From Zasmidium citrigriseum (Eukaryota > Ascomycota > Dothideomycetes > Mycosphaerellales > Mycosphaerellaceae), in the NCBI GenBank assembly GCA_002786025.1, contig NHNW01000064.1:124001-188000 (forward strand): DNA of 64,000 bases, read 5' to 3'. This document shows positions 53,526 to 63,265 of this stretch, piece after piece. The first letter of the stretch is position 1. Each line of letters starts with the position of its first letter. Made by a program: the position numbers and the translations under genes. The notes under the pieces were generated by a model. The model was not told where the DNA came from. It made no database searches and saw nothing but the letters and a program-made list of their open reading frames with translations.

Positions 53526-54535
53526 ATGCAGCTCACTCAACTCACCGTTGCCGCCATTCTGGCCGCTGCTGCCAACGCAACTCCAGTCGCAAATCCAGGT
53601 ATGACGAAAGCCGGCCCCTCTTGTCAAGGCTTTGATTGACAAACATCACAGGATGGTCATCGCCAGACGCATACACCATTCCTAAAGCCCGCGATGCTGA
53701 GCCGAAGTGGAATTCGCCAGACGCATACACGATCCCCAAAGCCCGCGATGCTGAGCCAAATTGGAATTCTCCAGACGCATACACGATCCCCAAGCGAGCG
53801 CCTGGCTGGTCGTCGCCCGACGCATACACCATCCCCAAGCGTGAAGCGAAGTGGAACTCTCCAGATGCATACACCATCCCCAAGCGTGAGCCCGGCTGGT
53901 CGTCGCCTAACGCATATACCATTCCAAAGGCTCGCGATGCCAAGGCGGAGCCTCTTTGGTCATCCCCAGATGCCTATCAGATCAACAAGCGCGAGGCCAA
54001 GTGGAACTCGCCAGATGCATATACGATCCCTAAAGCTAGAGATGCTGAGGCTGAAGCCGAGCCCAAGTGGAACTCTCCAGACGCCTACACAATCCCGAAG
54101 ACCCGCGACGCCGACGCCCAGCCCCTTTGGTCTTCGCCTGATGCGTATCAGATCAACAAGCGCGAGGCCAAGTGGAATTCGCCAGATGCGTACACAATCC
54201 CGAAGACCCGCGACGCTGAAGCCGAACCTCTCTGGTCCTCTCCCGACGCATATCAAATCAACAAGCGCGAGGCCAAGTGGAACTCCCCAGATGCCTATAC
54301 CATTCCCAAAGCCCGCGATGCTGAAGCCGAGCCTCTGTGGTCCTCTCCGGACGCATATCAGATCAACAAGGACCGAGACGCTGAGGCCGAGCCAAAGTGG
54401 TCTTCGCCTGATGCGTACACCATTCCAAAGAGGGAGCCAGGCTGGTCTTCGCCGGATGCGTATACGATCCCAAAGGAGAAGCGGGAGCCGATGTTCTCTG
54501 GTGAGGGTGGGTTTGTTATTGAGGCGAAGGAGTAG
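53526..54535 (+). CDS. Repeat RiPP precursor, dikaritin/KEP type (318 aa)
   Basis: Exons 53526–53598 and 53652–54535; the 53-nt intron lies just before the first repeat. A signal peptide (MQLTQLTVAAILAAAANA) is followed by 16 tandem units with consensus W-[S/N]-S-P-[D/N]-A-Y-[T/Q]-I-[P/N]-K. Twelve carry Y-T-I-P and four Y-Q-I-N (units 7, 10, 12, 14). Each unit ends in Lys followed by R, AR, TR, DR or EKR, then one or more X-Ala/X-Pro dipeptides (EA, EP, DAEP, DAEAEP), then K/G/L/N before the next Trp. This is Kex2 plus dipeptidyl-aminopeptidase logic, as in alpha-factor. The core pattern Y-x-I-x equals that of ustiloxin (YAIG) and phomopsin (YVIP) precursors. The final unit is degenerate (FSGEGGFVIE, Phe for Tyr). 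The UstYa gene next door supports RiPP maturation. The alternative, an unmodified pheromone-like peptide, is less likely: the usual C-terminal GQ-containing pheromone motif is absent. Confidence 0.88.
53654..54480 (+). repeat. 16-copy coding tandem repeat (RiPP cores)
   Basis: Sixteen units of roughly 45–66 nt encode the WxSPDAYxIxK cores with variable spacers. A higher-order doublet (an L-W-S-S..Q-I-N-K-R-E-A unit followed by a K-W-N-S..T-I-P-K unit) occurs three times, at units 7–8, 10–11 and 12–13. Confidence 0.93.
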
Positions 54536-55191
54536 AGTCTGAATGATTGGGAGATGGTGGGATCGAGGCGCGAAGTTGAGTAGTAGGAAAGTGTTGATGG
54601 TTGTGAGCAGGCGTAAGGAGTATATCTGTCAAACGTATGGGAAATAGGTCAACAAAAGAAATCCACTCTTCAGCCTGTACACCAGTCCCTTGATCATGCC
54701 AGACCGAACACTGTTCAGAATCCACCCAGCTTCTTTGGAGCTTCTTGCGGTGTCCTTAAAAAAAATGAACGCCTGCACATATTAGCAGGTCGCACTTCTC
54801 ACGCCAATCGCCTGACTTACCAATGCTCTTCACACAGACTTCCCCTTGCTGCTGATGCAGCCTTCGATGCCAATGCGTATAGGCCAACATGACAATGGCC
54901 TGAACACTTTTGAACCTGATGTTAGCCACGAGTCTTTCAGACAGGTAGACGATAATGACCAAGCCCGCTCCTCAGAGCCAGGTCAAAACTATAGTACGCA
55001 ATGCACAAAACAACAAGAAGTCTTCGAATCTGTGATCTGTTAGCGCCGCACTCGTGAAGTCAACCGTACCCACTCACAAAACCACCACGCCCGCTAGCCT
55101 CATGGTCGGGCTGCCGTTTGGGTACGACCGTCTCGCCGTCTCTTCTCTTCGTTGGGGTACCCTTGGTTGCTGATCATTCTGCTGAGCACTG
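54536..55191. other. Convergent intergenic region
   Basis: 3' ends of the precursor gene and the gene at 56214. An A8 run occurs near 54760. No gene supported. Confidence 0.5.
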
Positions 55192-56214
55192 CTACCGGCC
55201 ACGACTGAACTCTGCCCACTTTAGCGTCTGCTGCATGTCCTTGCCACACGCCAGGGCGATGGGCTGCCATTCCTGCCAATGAAGCCGGTTGACACTCGTA
55301 TCCTCCATCAACTCTTCCAACTTCTCCGCCATGACTCGATGCAAAGGCGTATTCCACTCGGCATCAGACTCGCCGTAAGTCTTCCTCATGCGCACCAAGA
55401 AGCGGGGAATCTCTTGGCCTGGTGTGAAGACCCAGCGCCAGTCATTGACGGCATAGCCTGCGTTGATTTTCAACTGCTCCAGAATCTTGGCAGTACGGAG
55501 AATGTCCTCGGTCGCCGCATGGGTCGTGCACTCGCCCAGCGCTACATCAAAGGGGGTGACTTGTTCGATGTAGCTGCGCTCGTCAAAGCATCCGATACGC
55601 ACGGCGCGAGGAGCCAAGTGGTAGTGAGCAAGACGTGCTGGCGCCAAGTCGAGCGTCTTCACGTTGGCCGTATTGGGACCACGCAGAGCGGCCTCAGCAT
55701 CAGCCAGCCATTGCGAGACTTCGCCCAAGCCCTCGTCATCCGCCTTGTGGCCGTCGGTGATGCGCAGGACCACATGAAGCGCCTGCAGCTGAGGACAGAC
55801 GGTGAAGATCTTGCCGATGATATTTCGCGTGTTGCCGCGAAGGTGCCAGGAAATGTTGATGTTCAGCGTGCGAACGAAGTCGAAGGCGCGCGTGGTCTGG
55901 AGGTGCGCAGCGGGTGGGGAGAACGGATGTGAGTACCCAGCGCGGTGATGCTGGTACAGGGTGATGATGGCGGTCTTGTATGCGCGTGCGGTGAGGAAGG
56001 CGCTTCGGATGGTGTTGCCGTGGTCTGGAAATGCCTGCAGGAAGCGGTGTTTGAAGCGCAGGAAGTTGATTTGGTATCCGTCTGGCGTGGTGTCTTCGTC
56101 GAAGTCGGTCGCGTTGGCCTTGATTGCGGCGAATTCGAGTACGAGCTGGGCGACATTGACTGGTAGGATGGGCGGTGGAGATGTGTTGGAAGCGGCAGGG
56201 TTGGAGGAATCCAT
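55192..56214 (-). CDS. Hypothetical protein (340 aa)
   Basis: Single exon, ATG at 56214 (MDSSNPAASNTSPPP), chosen because upstream in-frame sequence looks like leader. A short disordered head is followed by a folded-looking body: LPVNVAQLVLEFAAIKANAT, NFLRFKHRFLQAFP, RAYKTAIITLYQHH, then alternating strands and helices (FDFVRTLNINISWHLRG, VCPQLQALHVVLRIT) and an all-alpha tail (NTPLHRVMAEKLEELMED). The LxxLxV strand pattern recalls the leucine-rich half of F-box proteins, but no clear F-box is visible. No signal peptide. It faces the tandem array that starts at 56599. Not a family I can name. Confidence 0.72.
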   Translation of the reverse strand: MDSSNPAASNTSPPPILPVNVAQLVLEFAAIKANATDFDEDTTPDGYQINFLRFKHRFLQAFPDHGNTIRSAFLTARAYKTAIITLYQHHRAGYSHPFSPPAAHLQTTRAFDFVRTLNINISWHLRGNTRNIIGKIFTVCPQLQALHVVLRITDGHKADDEGLGEVSQWLADAEAALRGPNTANVKTLDLAPARLAHYHLAPRAVRIGCFDERSYIEQVTPFDVALGECTTHAATEDILRTAKILEQLKINAGYAVNDWRWVFTPGQEIPRFLVRMRKTYGESDAEWNTPLHRVMAEKLEELMEDTSVNRLHWQEWQPIALACGKDMQQTLKWAEFSRGR

Positions 56215-56598
56215 CTTGATCGTGCGGTGTTCGAACGGGAGAGGGTGTGTGCGGTCGATGTTATCGACGCTGGCGCTGCACGAGGAGGCACGACGCTTCG
56301 TGGGGTTATGATGGTTGTGCAGAAGGAGAGGAATGCGAGAATTTGGGACGAGTGCGACGAGCGACGCCGCCAGCATGTGAAAGCTCGCTAAGCGGTCCGC
56401 TAGCACGTTTCGGGTCACGCCAGCAGCTATCCTCGACTTCTTTTCAAGCTTCGCCCTTCAAGCGCGTCCTCCATCAACTCATTCTGCTCCAACCAAGCAC
56501 CGCACACTCGATCACCGCCCGCACGCATACGTCTCTGCTCGTCACACCACGTCCAACACGGCTCGCATCAAATGCTTTCCGCTGTCAACCGCAACATC
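56215..56598. other. Divergent intergenic region
   Basis: Promoter zone between the 340-aa hypothetical gene and the first gene of the right-end array. Confidence 0.5.
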
Positions 56599-57610
56599 AT
56601 GGCCGACATCGCTCTTGTGTCAGCTTCAGGCGCTGTGGAGGTGCAAGATGCTCCGGGGGTGTATGGCACTGATCCGAGTATGTCTTTGTCGCAACAAAGC
56701 ACGAGTGTAGCATGTCGCTAACGAGTATGCAGACACCGCCTTTGTCTTCTATGACGAGTCAAAGAAGCGCCTCGACTGTCTTCGAGCTCTCAAGAAGCTG
56801 AAGCGTCAGCGCCGTCGCAATCTTGCTCGTCTGGCAGGCATGGGTGGCGGCGAGAACATCCCAGACGAGCTGGTGGTGTCCATCCTTGAGTATGTTGCTC
56901 AAAGCGTCGGAGACATAGAGTGGCAGTTCCCGGCCGGCGATGGAGTCTTGCAAGCGTGCTCCGCCACGCTCGGTTCAAGCAAAGCGGCCGGACTTCTTGA
57001 AGGCCGCATGGAGCAAGTTTTGGTCAAGAACAAATTCCTGACCACAGACTGCATCGGTCTCACCATTCAAGTCTTGAACCCAACGGCTTGCAGCTTCCGT
57101 CAACACCTGTGCGAGATCCAGCACTTGCAGCTGGTCATTGACCTCCGCCGAAACTCCCTCCAGAGTTCCTCACCGTGGACGATGATCGAAGGCGGCGGTG
57201 ACATTGAGCGAAGCCTCGCTGCCATTCGTAGCATCCCCAAAGCAGAGTTCGGTCACTTCGCAGAGCTCAAGGCCTTCAACCTCAAGCTTCGCTTCTCTTC
57301 AACACCTCATCAGCAATGGTGGAATGGCACGCTCCGCTACTGGTCCCGCAAGGGGAACGCTATGACTGGCCAATTTAGCACCATGTTTCCAGATCTCCTC
57401 GCGGCCTTGAAGAAGATGCAGGCCAAGGTACTGGAGAAGAAGGGCGTCAAGCTGCAGGTTACCGTACAGCAGAGTGCTCGCTGGATCAATCGCGGCGAAT
57501 ACGAGGCTAGCATTATCGATGGCGACATGGTCGACATTGAGGGCAAGGGTGCGGAGCAGGTCTTGCAGGAGAGCTGGACTGACTGCCTCCTTCCATCCAC
57601 GAGCACTTGA
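56599..57610 (+). CDS. F-box-like family 2, member A (318 aa)
   Basis: Exons 56599–56677 and 56733–57610, phase-1 intron. The spliced start reads through NTAFVFYDESKKRLDCLRAL. The RLDCLR motif plus a basic helix (KKLKRQRRRNLARLAG) and ENIPDELVVSILEYVAQ make an F-box-like helical head. The rest has family blocks: a LGSSKAAGLLEGRMEQV helix, a HLQLVI strand, ELKAFNLKLRF, VKLQVTVQQ and DGDMVDIEGKGAEQVLQE near the end. An upstream in-frame ATG (56572) is possible. First of five tandem paralogues. No signal peptide; function unknown, SCF adaptor role inferred only from the head. Confidence 0.82.
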
Positions 57611-58356
57611 ATAGAATGACAAGAAAGGGAAGGAGCCAGCAATTACCACTGCATGAGCGATACATCGGACGCGCTTAGGGGCCGCAAAAGGTCATGGAGC
57701 ACTTTGCGGATAACACGGCGTATACGGGGCTTGGACTTTTGATATAGAATGGGCCAAGAAGGGGACTGACGTGATGAGCTTTAAAAGCAAAACCAGCTCC
57801 GGCAGCAACACAGCAGGATCTTTGTGATGAGTCTACTTTCGGGACGTCTTTGTATGCGAAACCTTTTTGTTGTGCAAACATCCCAGCTTTAACGAATATT
57901 GAATTCCTGCTGTTCCTAGTGCCATCTTCATGAGTACCATTGAAGAGGCCAGTAGTCTCTCTGGAACTCCAGTATCAATACTCTACACCCTCTCGAAATG
58001 CCGTTCGGTATGCAAGCCCCGTGATATCCACGACAGCAATTTCACGGATCATGTGTTCTCGCGATTAAAGTTCGCGCTAACGACCCGCGCAGGACGTGGA
58101 GGTCTGCCCTTCACTTCTGCTTGTGACTTGCGCCGCCCATACTTGCAACTAACTTTCAAGCACATACTTTCTCGACGCTGAGCAGCTACATCTTCAACTA
58201 CACCTGCGATCCATCACTACCCGCTCTTCAAAACCTTGTTCCACACCACCTCAGACCGTACCTGGACCCCCTATCGCTCGGGGCAACGGGAGGCCAGCTT
58301 CATCCGCTATCCATCATCGACAGCACAGGTGGAATCCGCTCTCCCTTCTCGCCATC
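57611..58356. other. Intergenic within right-end array
   Basis: Spacer between members A and B. GTTCGCGCT at 58070–58078 resembles the motif upstream of members D and E. No gene. Confidence 0.45.
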
Positions 58357-59396
58357 ATGAATACCGACCACCCTAGAGAGCTTATCTCTCGAGTTGCAGA
58401 GGCGGAGGAGCTCTTCGGCATTGACCTGGGTAAGTCTTCGTTAAATCACACAAAGCTCGAGTATAGCGCTCGCGGACAGAAGGGATAGCCATCGCTCTGG
58501 TCGTCCAAGGAAAGACAAAGAGGCGTCTTGACTGCCTCCGCGCTCTTAATATATCCGCGCAGCACCTTCTTCAGCGGCCGTATGTGCTCGATCGGCTTGC
58601 CGGTACCGCGGGCAGGGACCACATTCCCAATGAGCTCATCGACCGCATTTTCGAATACCTTTCGCAGCACATGAGACCGATTGTGCTGCGCTCAGGCCAG
58701 AACGACAGCGTCGCCGACGCCTGCACTGCAATGCTTGGGTCGTCTGCCGCCGCAGAGATCCTCCAGTCGCACCTCGAAAACGCCGTCGTCGAGAACGTCT
58801 TCCTCTCTGTTACGCCCCGGCTTCTTCTCTCCATTCCCGCACGCCATGACGGACTGTGTCAAGTACGTCATCTTCAGCTTACTGTCACCGTCAACACCAA
58901 GTACCAGTACGGCCTTAGAGGCTTTTGCTACATTCCAGACAGCCAAGAGCAGACCGACTGGGCGGTCAAAGCTTTGCGCTCGATTGGAAAGGCAGCCGAC
59001 GGCTGCTTCGCGCACCTCCAAGAGATCAACCTGCAACTCGTCTTCGTGACCAAGCCCGATCAGACGAGATGGCGCGACTGGGTGGTGAGGTGCGCCATCG
59101 GCAACGACATCAATCAAGGACGGTTCGAGAAGATGTTCGACGAGATCTTGGCCGGCCTGCATAAGTTGCAAGCACAATTTTTGAAGAAGAGAGGCGTGAA
59201 GCTCCAGGTATTCATTCAGCAGAAGCTACACCTAACCAACTGGAAGGCAGTCGGGATTTACAATTACGGTACTGGCGTACTGTTGGATGTGCTAGAGGGA
59301 GCTATGGTTGACATCGACGGGAAGGAGAAGGAGCAGATTCTTCGAGAGGGTCTCAAGAAGGAGTCCGTTCAGTTTACGCTGGAGGATGAGGAGTAA
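58357..59396 (+). CDS. F-box-like family 2, member B (329 aa)
   Basis: Exons 58357–58429 and 58480–59396 (50-nt phase-1 intron). RRLDCLRALNISAQHLL, then VLDRLAGTAGRDHIPNELID and RIFEYLSQHMRP form the head. Family blocks follow: LGSSAAAEILQSHLENAVVE, VRHLQLTVTV, LQEINLQLVFV, GVKLQVFIQQ and EGAMVDIDGKEKEQILREG. The tail is acidic (TLEDEE). The ordered blocks match member A along the whole length, so duplication is clear. Confidence 0.83.
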
Positions 59397-60082
59397 GGCA
59401 TCGGAGGCGAAGGGTGTTGAAATGCAGCATGTAGGGGAGGCTTTCTCAATAGCTGAGAAAGCCGTCGGGTTACATCGTGTCATCGCCAACGATAGAGCAT
59501 GCGGCGTGTACGGCCCTAAGGCCTCGGGTTACAAAATAGGGTGGGGGTAGTGCGAGCGCGATGAAGGCTAAGTATAATAGCCAGCAGCAGTCTTACATAG
59601 CTTCCAACAAGTAAAACGTATTGTTCTACTACTTACATGGCTGGGAATCGCGAACACTAGGTCTCGAAAGAAATCTAACCCTGCTTTGTGACTAAACGGT
59701 GCCTTGTCACTTTTAAAAGAAAGACCGGCGAACGTGAGTAGGGAGGCCTGGTATGAATTTACCTTTGCAGGAAAACCGCTGTACAGACATTTACTATCGA
59801 TGGGAGGGGTCAGAGCGCGAGCATGTGATTTTGGGACAAGCTTTCGGCTGTTGCCGCTACGCACCCTTCCCGCCCTTCACCTCCGTTGCTTAATTCGCTC
59901 TCTATCTTTTCTGGAACATAGCCTTTCCCCGGCTTCGCACCTACAGATCCTCCACACACGGCCACCGTATTGAGTCTCTCCTCGATTTCATCCGCGACAG
60001 CAGCACCATCCGTACGTTGACATTACCAGCTTCGCCACAATCCTCGAGTTCCCGATCTCTTCTCCACGACAACTCCAACACC
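59397..60082. other. Intergenic within right-end array
   Basis: Spacer between members B and C. AGCGCGA (reverse complement of TCGCGCT) occurs at 59814–59820. No gene. Confidence 0.45.
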
Positions 60083-61079
60083 ATGCCTGCTTACAACGAC
60101 GCTACCGACTTTGTTTTCTACAGTAAGTATCGCGCTCCAGCCTCCCCCAGCGGTCAACCTTGAAGATGTGTTCTAATCAGTGACAGGCGAGGCAGACGTC
60201 CGCCTCGACTGCCTTCGTGCGCTCAAAGCGCAAGAGGAGGAGCAGAAAATCCTCGACCGGCTTGCCAGCTCCGGTGATGATAAGCTCCCCGGCGAGATGG
60301 TCACCGCCGTCCTCGAGTACGTCGCGCAAAAGACAGGCCTCATCCAGTGGGACATGGTCGATGGCAGCAGGTCTTGCACCCGAGCCGTTAGCGATGCGCT
60401 TGGTCAATCTCCATGCGCGCAGAGCCTCTACGCTAGCCTTGAGGATGTGATCCTCAAGAACAGCGCGCACGCCATACCTGCGGTCCAGCTCAACTCGCTT
60501 CTGCAGTTTCCCAGAGGAAACGCCTTGGACCAGCTTAGCCGAGTCCGTCATCTTCAGCTCCAGGAGTATGTGCAGCCCAAAGGTCATGCTGCGCAATTTT
60601 CCACCCGTAACGACAAGATGGCGAATCTTCTGTACCTTCTTGGGGAGATCAGCAAGGGCAAGGAAGGCTGCTGTCCCAACCTCAAGTCTGTCGGCGTCCA
60701 AATCAACTTCCTCGAGCAACCGGAGCATCCATCACTGGCGACAATATGCATCTACGCCACATCCAACGGCATCGGTACGCTGGAAGACCATGGTCCCATG
60801 ATCGAGACGACTTTGGCTGGCTTGCAAAAGACGAAGGATCTCGTGCGGCAGAGTAGGAAGGTTGAGTTGGGCATTACCTTCCAGCTGAAGCTTCTGGAGT
60901 GTTGGCCACGATCCCTGGTTGGGAAGAAGCTTGAGGACGACGAGAAACCTCTCTTCGAGACCAAGACTGTCGACGCTACTGGCAAGAGCAAGGACGAGGT
61001 TCTGTCCGAGGCTGGCATCTTGAAGAGAGAGGACGGTCGCGCTATCGCTGCAATGGTCCGCCAAAGGGCTCGTCATTGA
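60083..61079 (+). CDS. F-box-like family 2, member C (310 aa)
   Basis: Exons 60083–60122 (only 40 nt) and 60187–61079, phase-1 intron; the nearer AG would give an immediate stop. Spliced start MPAYNDATDFVFYSEADV, then RLDCLRALKAQEEEQKILD and LPGEMVTAVLEYVAQ. Later blocks: LGQSPCAQSLYASLEDVILK, VRHLQLQEYVQP, LKSVGVQINFLEQP, VELGITFQLKLLE and ETKTVDATGKSKDEVLSEA. The last has lost the Met-Val-Asp-Ile consensus of A and B. The tail is basic (VRQRARH). Confidence 0.82.
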
Positions 61080-61679
61080 TCTGATGTGGCTGGGCTCACG
61101 AGTCACTAACGAAGGCATGATCTACCCACGAGGATGTCCGCCCTCATGACGCATGCATTCACGAGCTCCGGGGCCTCATGCGAACGAGCGCTTCCAATCA
61201 ATCGAGCAGCGTTCTCGAAGAGTAAAAGAAGGATCATGGCATTGAGGTTACCAAGACGCACCTCAAGATTAATGGCGGGCGGTTGAGATTATGACTGAAA
61301 GGAGGGCAGCTGATATTAACGCGATGAACGACGAAGAAGCCGATTGTTTTCATGGAGATCGGTGCATAGCGTCTCTGAATCGCGTTTGCGCGGACTTCAA
61401 TACTTTATATACATGTTCTACCAACACCGATCGTCTACCTCGAGACTAAGATCGTGATGTAGAAGCCTCATGTTCCCGAGTCTTGTGGAAGTGTTTAAGC
61501 CCGAATTAAGCTTCGCGCTAGTGTACTGCGACGCTGCTGTGCTATTCAAATCATCTCTCCACCCTTCCAAGCTCACTAAACTTCTTTGTCCTCCAACTAC
61601 AAGCCCACTCACTTGCTAGAAACTCCTGACGCCGGCTCCTCTACTTTCTACTCCTCGATATCCGCGCCGCTATCGCCTC
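61080..61679. other. Intergenic within right-end array
   Basis: Spacer between members C and D, with the promoter motif listed below. No gene. Confidence 0.45.
61503..61522 (+). promoter_or_regulatory. Candidate promoter motif upstream of member D
   Basis: GAATTAAGCTTCGCGCTAGT. Its first 14 nt recur exactly upstream of the F-box gene at 42121, and CTTCGCGCTAGT recurs at 63112–63123 upstream of member E. About 160 nt before the ATG. Confidence 0.35.
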
Positions 61680-62636
61680 ATGGCAGAAATCCGCCTGCTA
61701 GGGGCAACTGCAGGCGACTGGAATGTTGAAGAATGTGCGTCGCACTACCATGACTACACATGATCCTTACTAATGCCGTTACTAGCAATGGCGAAGAATC
61801 GACTCGACTGTCTCCGCAGTCTGAAGAAGCAAGAAATCGAGCAGCGCATCCTCGACCGTCTTGCCGGACTAACTGCCAGCGAGAACATCCCCGACGAGAT
61901 TATACGCCTCATCTTCGAAGACCTTGCCGAACGCGTGCATACTGTCGAATGGGCGACGGGAGACTCTGACGAGACCGGCCTCACCAAGGCCTGCCTCGAT
62001 GTACTCGGACACTCGCCAGTAGCTCGTATGCTCTGCCGCCGCCTAGAAGAGCTCGTTCTCGAGACGGCCGCCCTTCACTTCGTACCCAGCCACACGATCA
62101 GTGCTGGCATGTCGCCATACTTTCGAGAGGACCTCACTAAGATTCGGCACCTGCAGCTCCAAGTCTTCCTACATCCGACCGAGTCTGGCAACATCCCGGA
62201 CTGGCAAGCCCAGGTAGATCATGTCTCAATGATCTTGAATCAGGCACAGAATCAGCAATATGGAATCTTCTTGGGCCCGATCAAAACCCTCGGAATTCAA
62301 CTTGTGGTCTTGATGCCTCACACCTCGACTGGGACCATGGACGGCCTCATGGCAAGCGTACCCCAGATTGCAGGCCATCCAGATCTGAGCGGCATCTCAG
62401 GCGAGCTGATCTCTCTGCTGAGGGCATTTAGGTACAGCACTAAGAAGCAGAATGGTGTCGACCTGAGCCCGACATTCCAGCTGCGCTTCGACTTGAGCAA
62501 GAACAGAGGCGTGATTGTGAAGGCAATGAAAGACCCGACGAAATACTGCGACAAGTCGCACGTGTTCCAGGGATCGATGGTTGATGTCGAGGATAAGAGC
62601 ACGGGTGAGATTCTGAGGGAGGCTTGCCCGCAGTAA
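61680..62636 (+). CDS. F-box-like family 2, member D (301 aa)
   Basis: Exons 61680–61734 and 61786–62636 (51-nt phase-1 intron, branch TACTAAT). Spliced MAEIRLLGATAGDWNVEES continues into MAKNRLDCLRSLKKQEIEQR, ILDRLAGLTASENIPDEIIR and LIFEDLAERV. Later: LGHSPVARMLCRRLEELVLE, IRHLQLQVFLHP, IKTLGIQLVVLM, VDLSPTFQLRFDL and QGSMVDVEDKSTGEILREA. All family blocks are in order. Confidence 0.83.
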
Positions 62637-63265
62637 GCAGGGAAGATGGTCGAGCAAGCTCAAGCTCAGATTGCTCCCGTGGCTGGAATCGTTACTTAAT
62701 CAAATCAACAGACTACGCGCGGGCGAATCATGCTACATGGTCCATCGCTGCCCTTTGGCATCATTGGTTCTCAGCCGCACCCTCAGACTCTTCGACGTCC
62801 AAAGGAGGGGTTCGGGAGGACAAGTCTGCATCGGAAGTAGATCAACCCATAGACGAGCTCTCGATATTCGCAGTGAAGATCTTACATTGATGCTAAGTGG
62901 AGGCTTCAGTCGGTACGAGAGCGCTTAGATGCAGGATGGTTTCCAGGCAGTGTATGTAGAGCAAAGAGTCATAGCTACCGATTAGCTGACGTTCGATGGG
63001 CAACACCTCTCAAGTAGATACAAGTCTTCCCATACTGAGCTCATGGCATATACTCTGCACTCGTCATCGGTATTACAGTCAAACATGCGGTATGTGAATG
63101 CTGAGAATAGACTTCGCGCTAGTACATGATCCGGTGCGGGTAACTTGGCATGCGCCCTCGACTTCACGCCAGCATCCCTACGATCCATACATCCTACGCG
63201 AACCTCATCGAAACTTCCTCTTTTCGATCAACAAGCCCACACTCGCTCGTCAACCACAGTTCATC
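62637..63265. other. Intergenic within right-end array
   Basis: Spacer between members D and E, with the promoter motif listed below. No gene. Confidence 0.45.
63112..63123 (+). promoter_or_regulatory. Candidate promoter motif upstream of member E
   Basis: CTTCGCGCTAGT, identical over 12 nt to 61511–61522 and 143 nt before the ATG of member E. Confidence 0.35.

Noticed and set aside
53526..54535. Interpretation of the repeat gene as the mating alpha-pheromone precursor
   Set aside because: Processing sites are pheromone-like, but the repeats lack the G-Q-containing pheromone motif and the gene is paired with a UstYa oxidase; kept only as an alternative.
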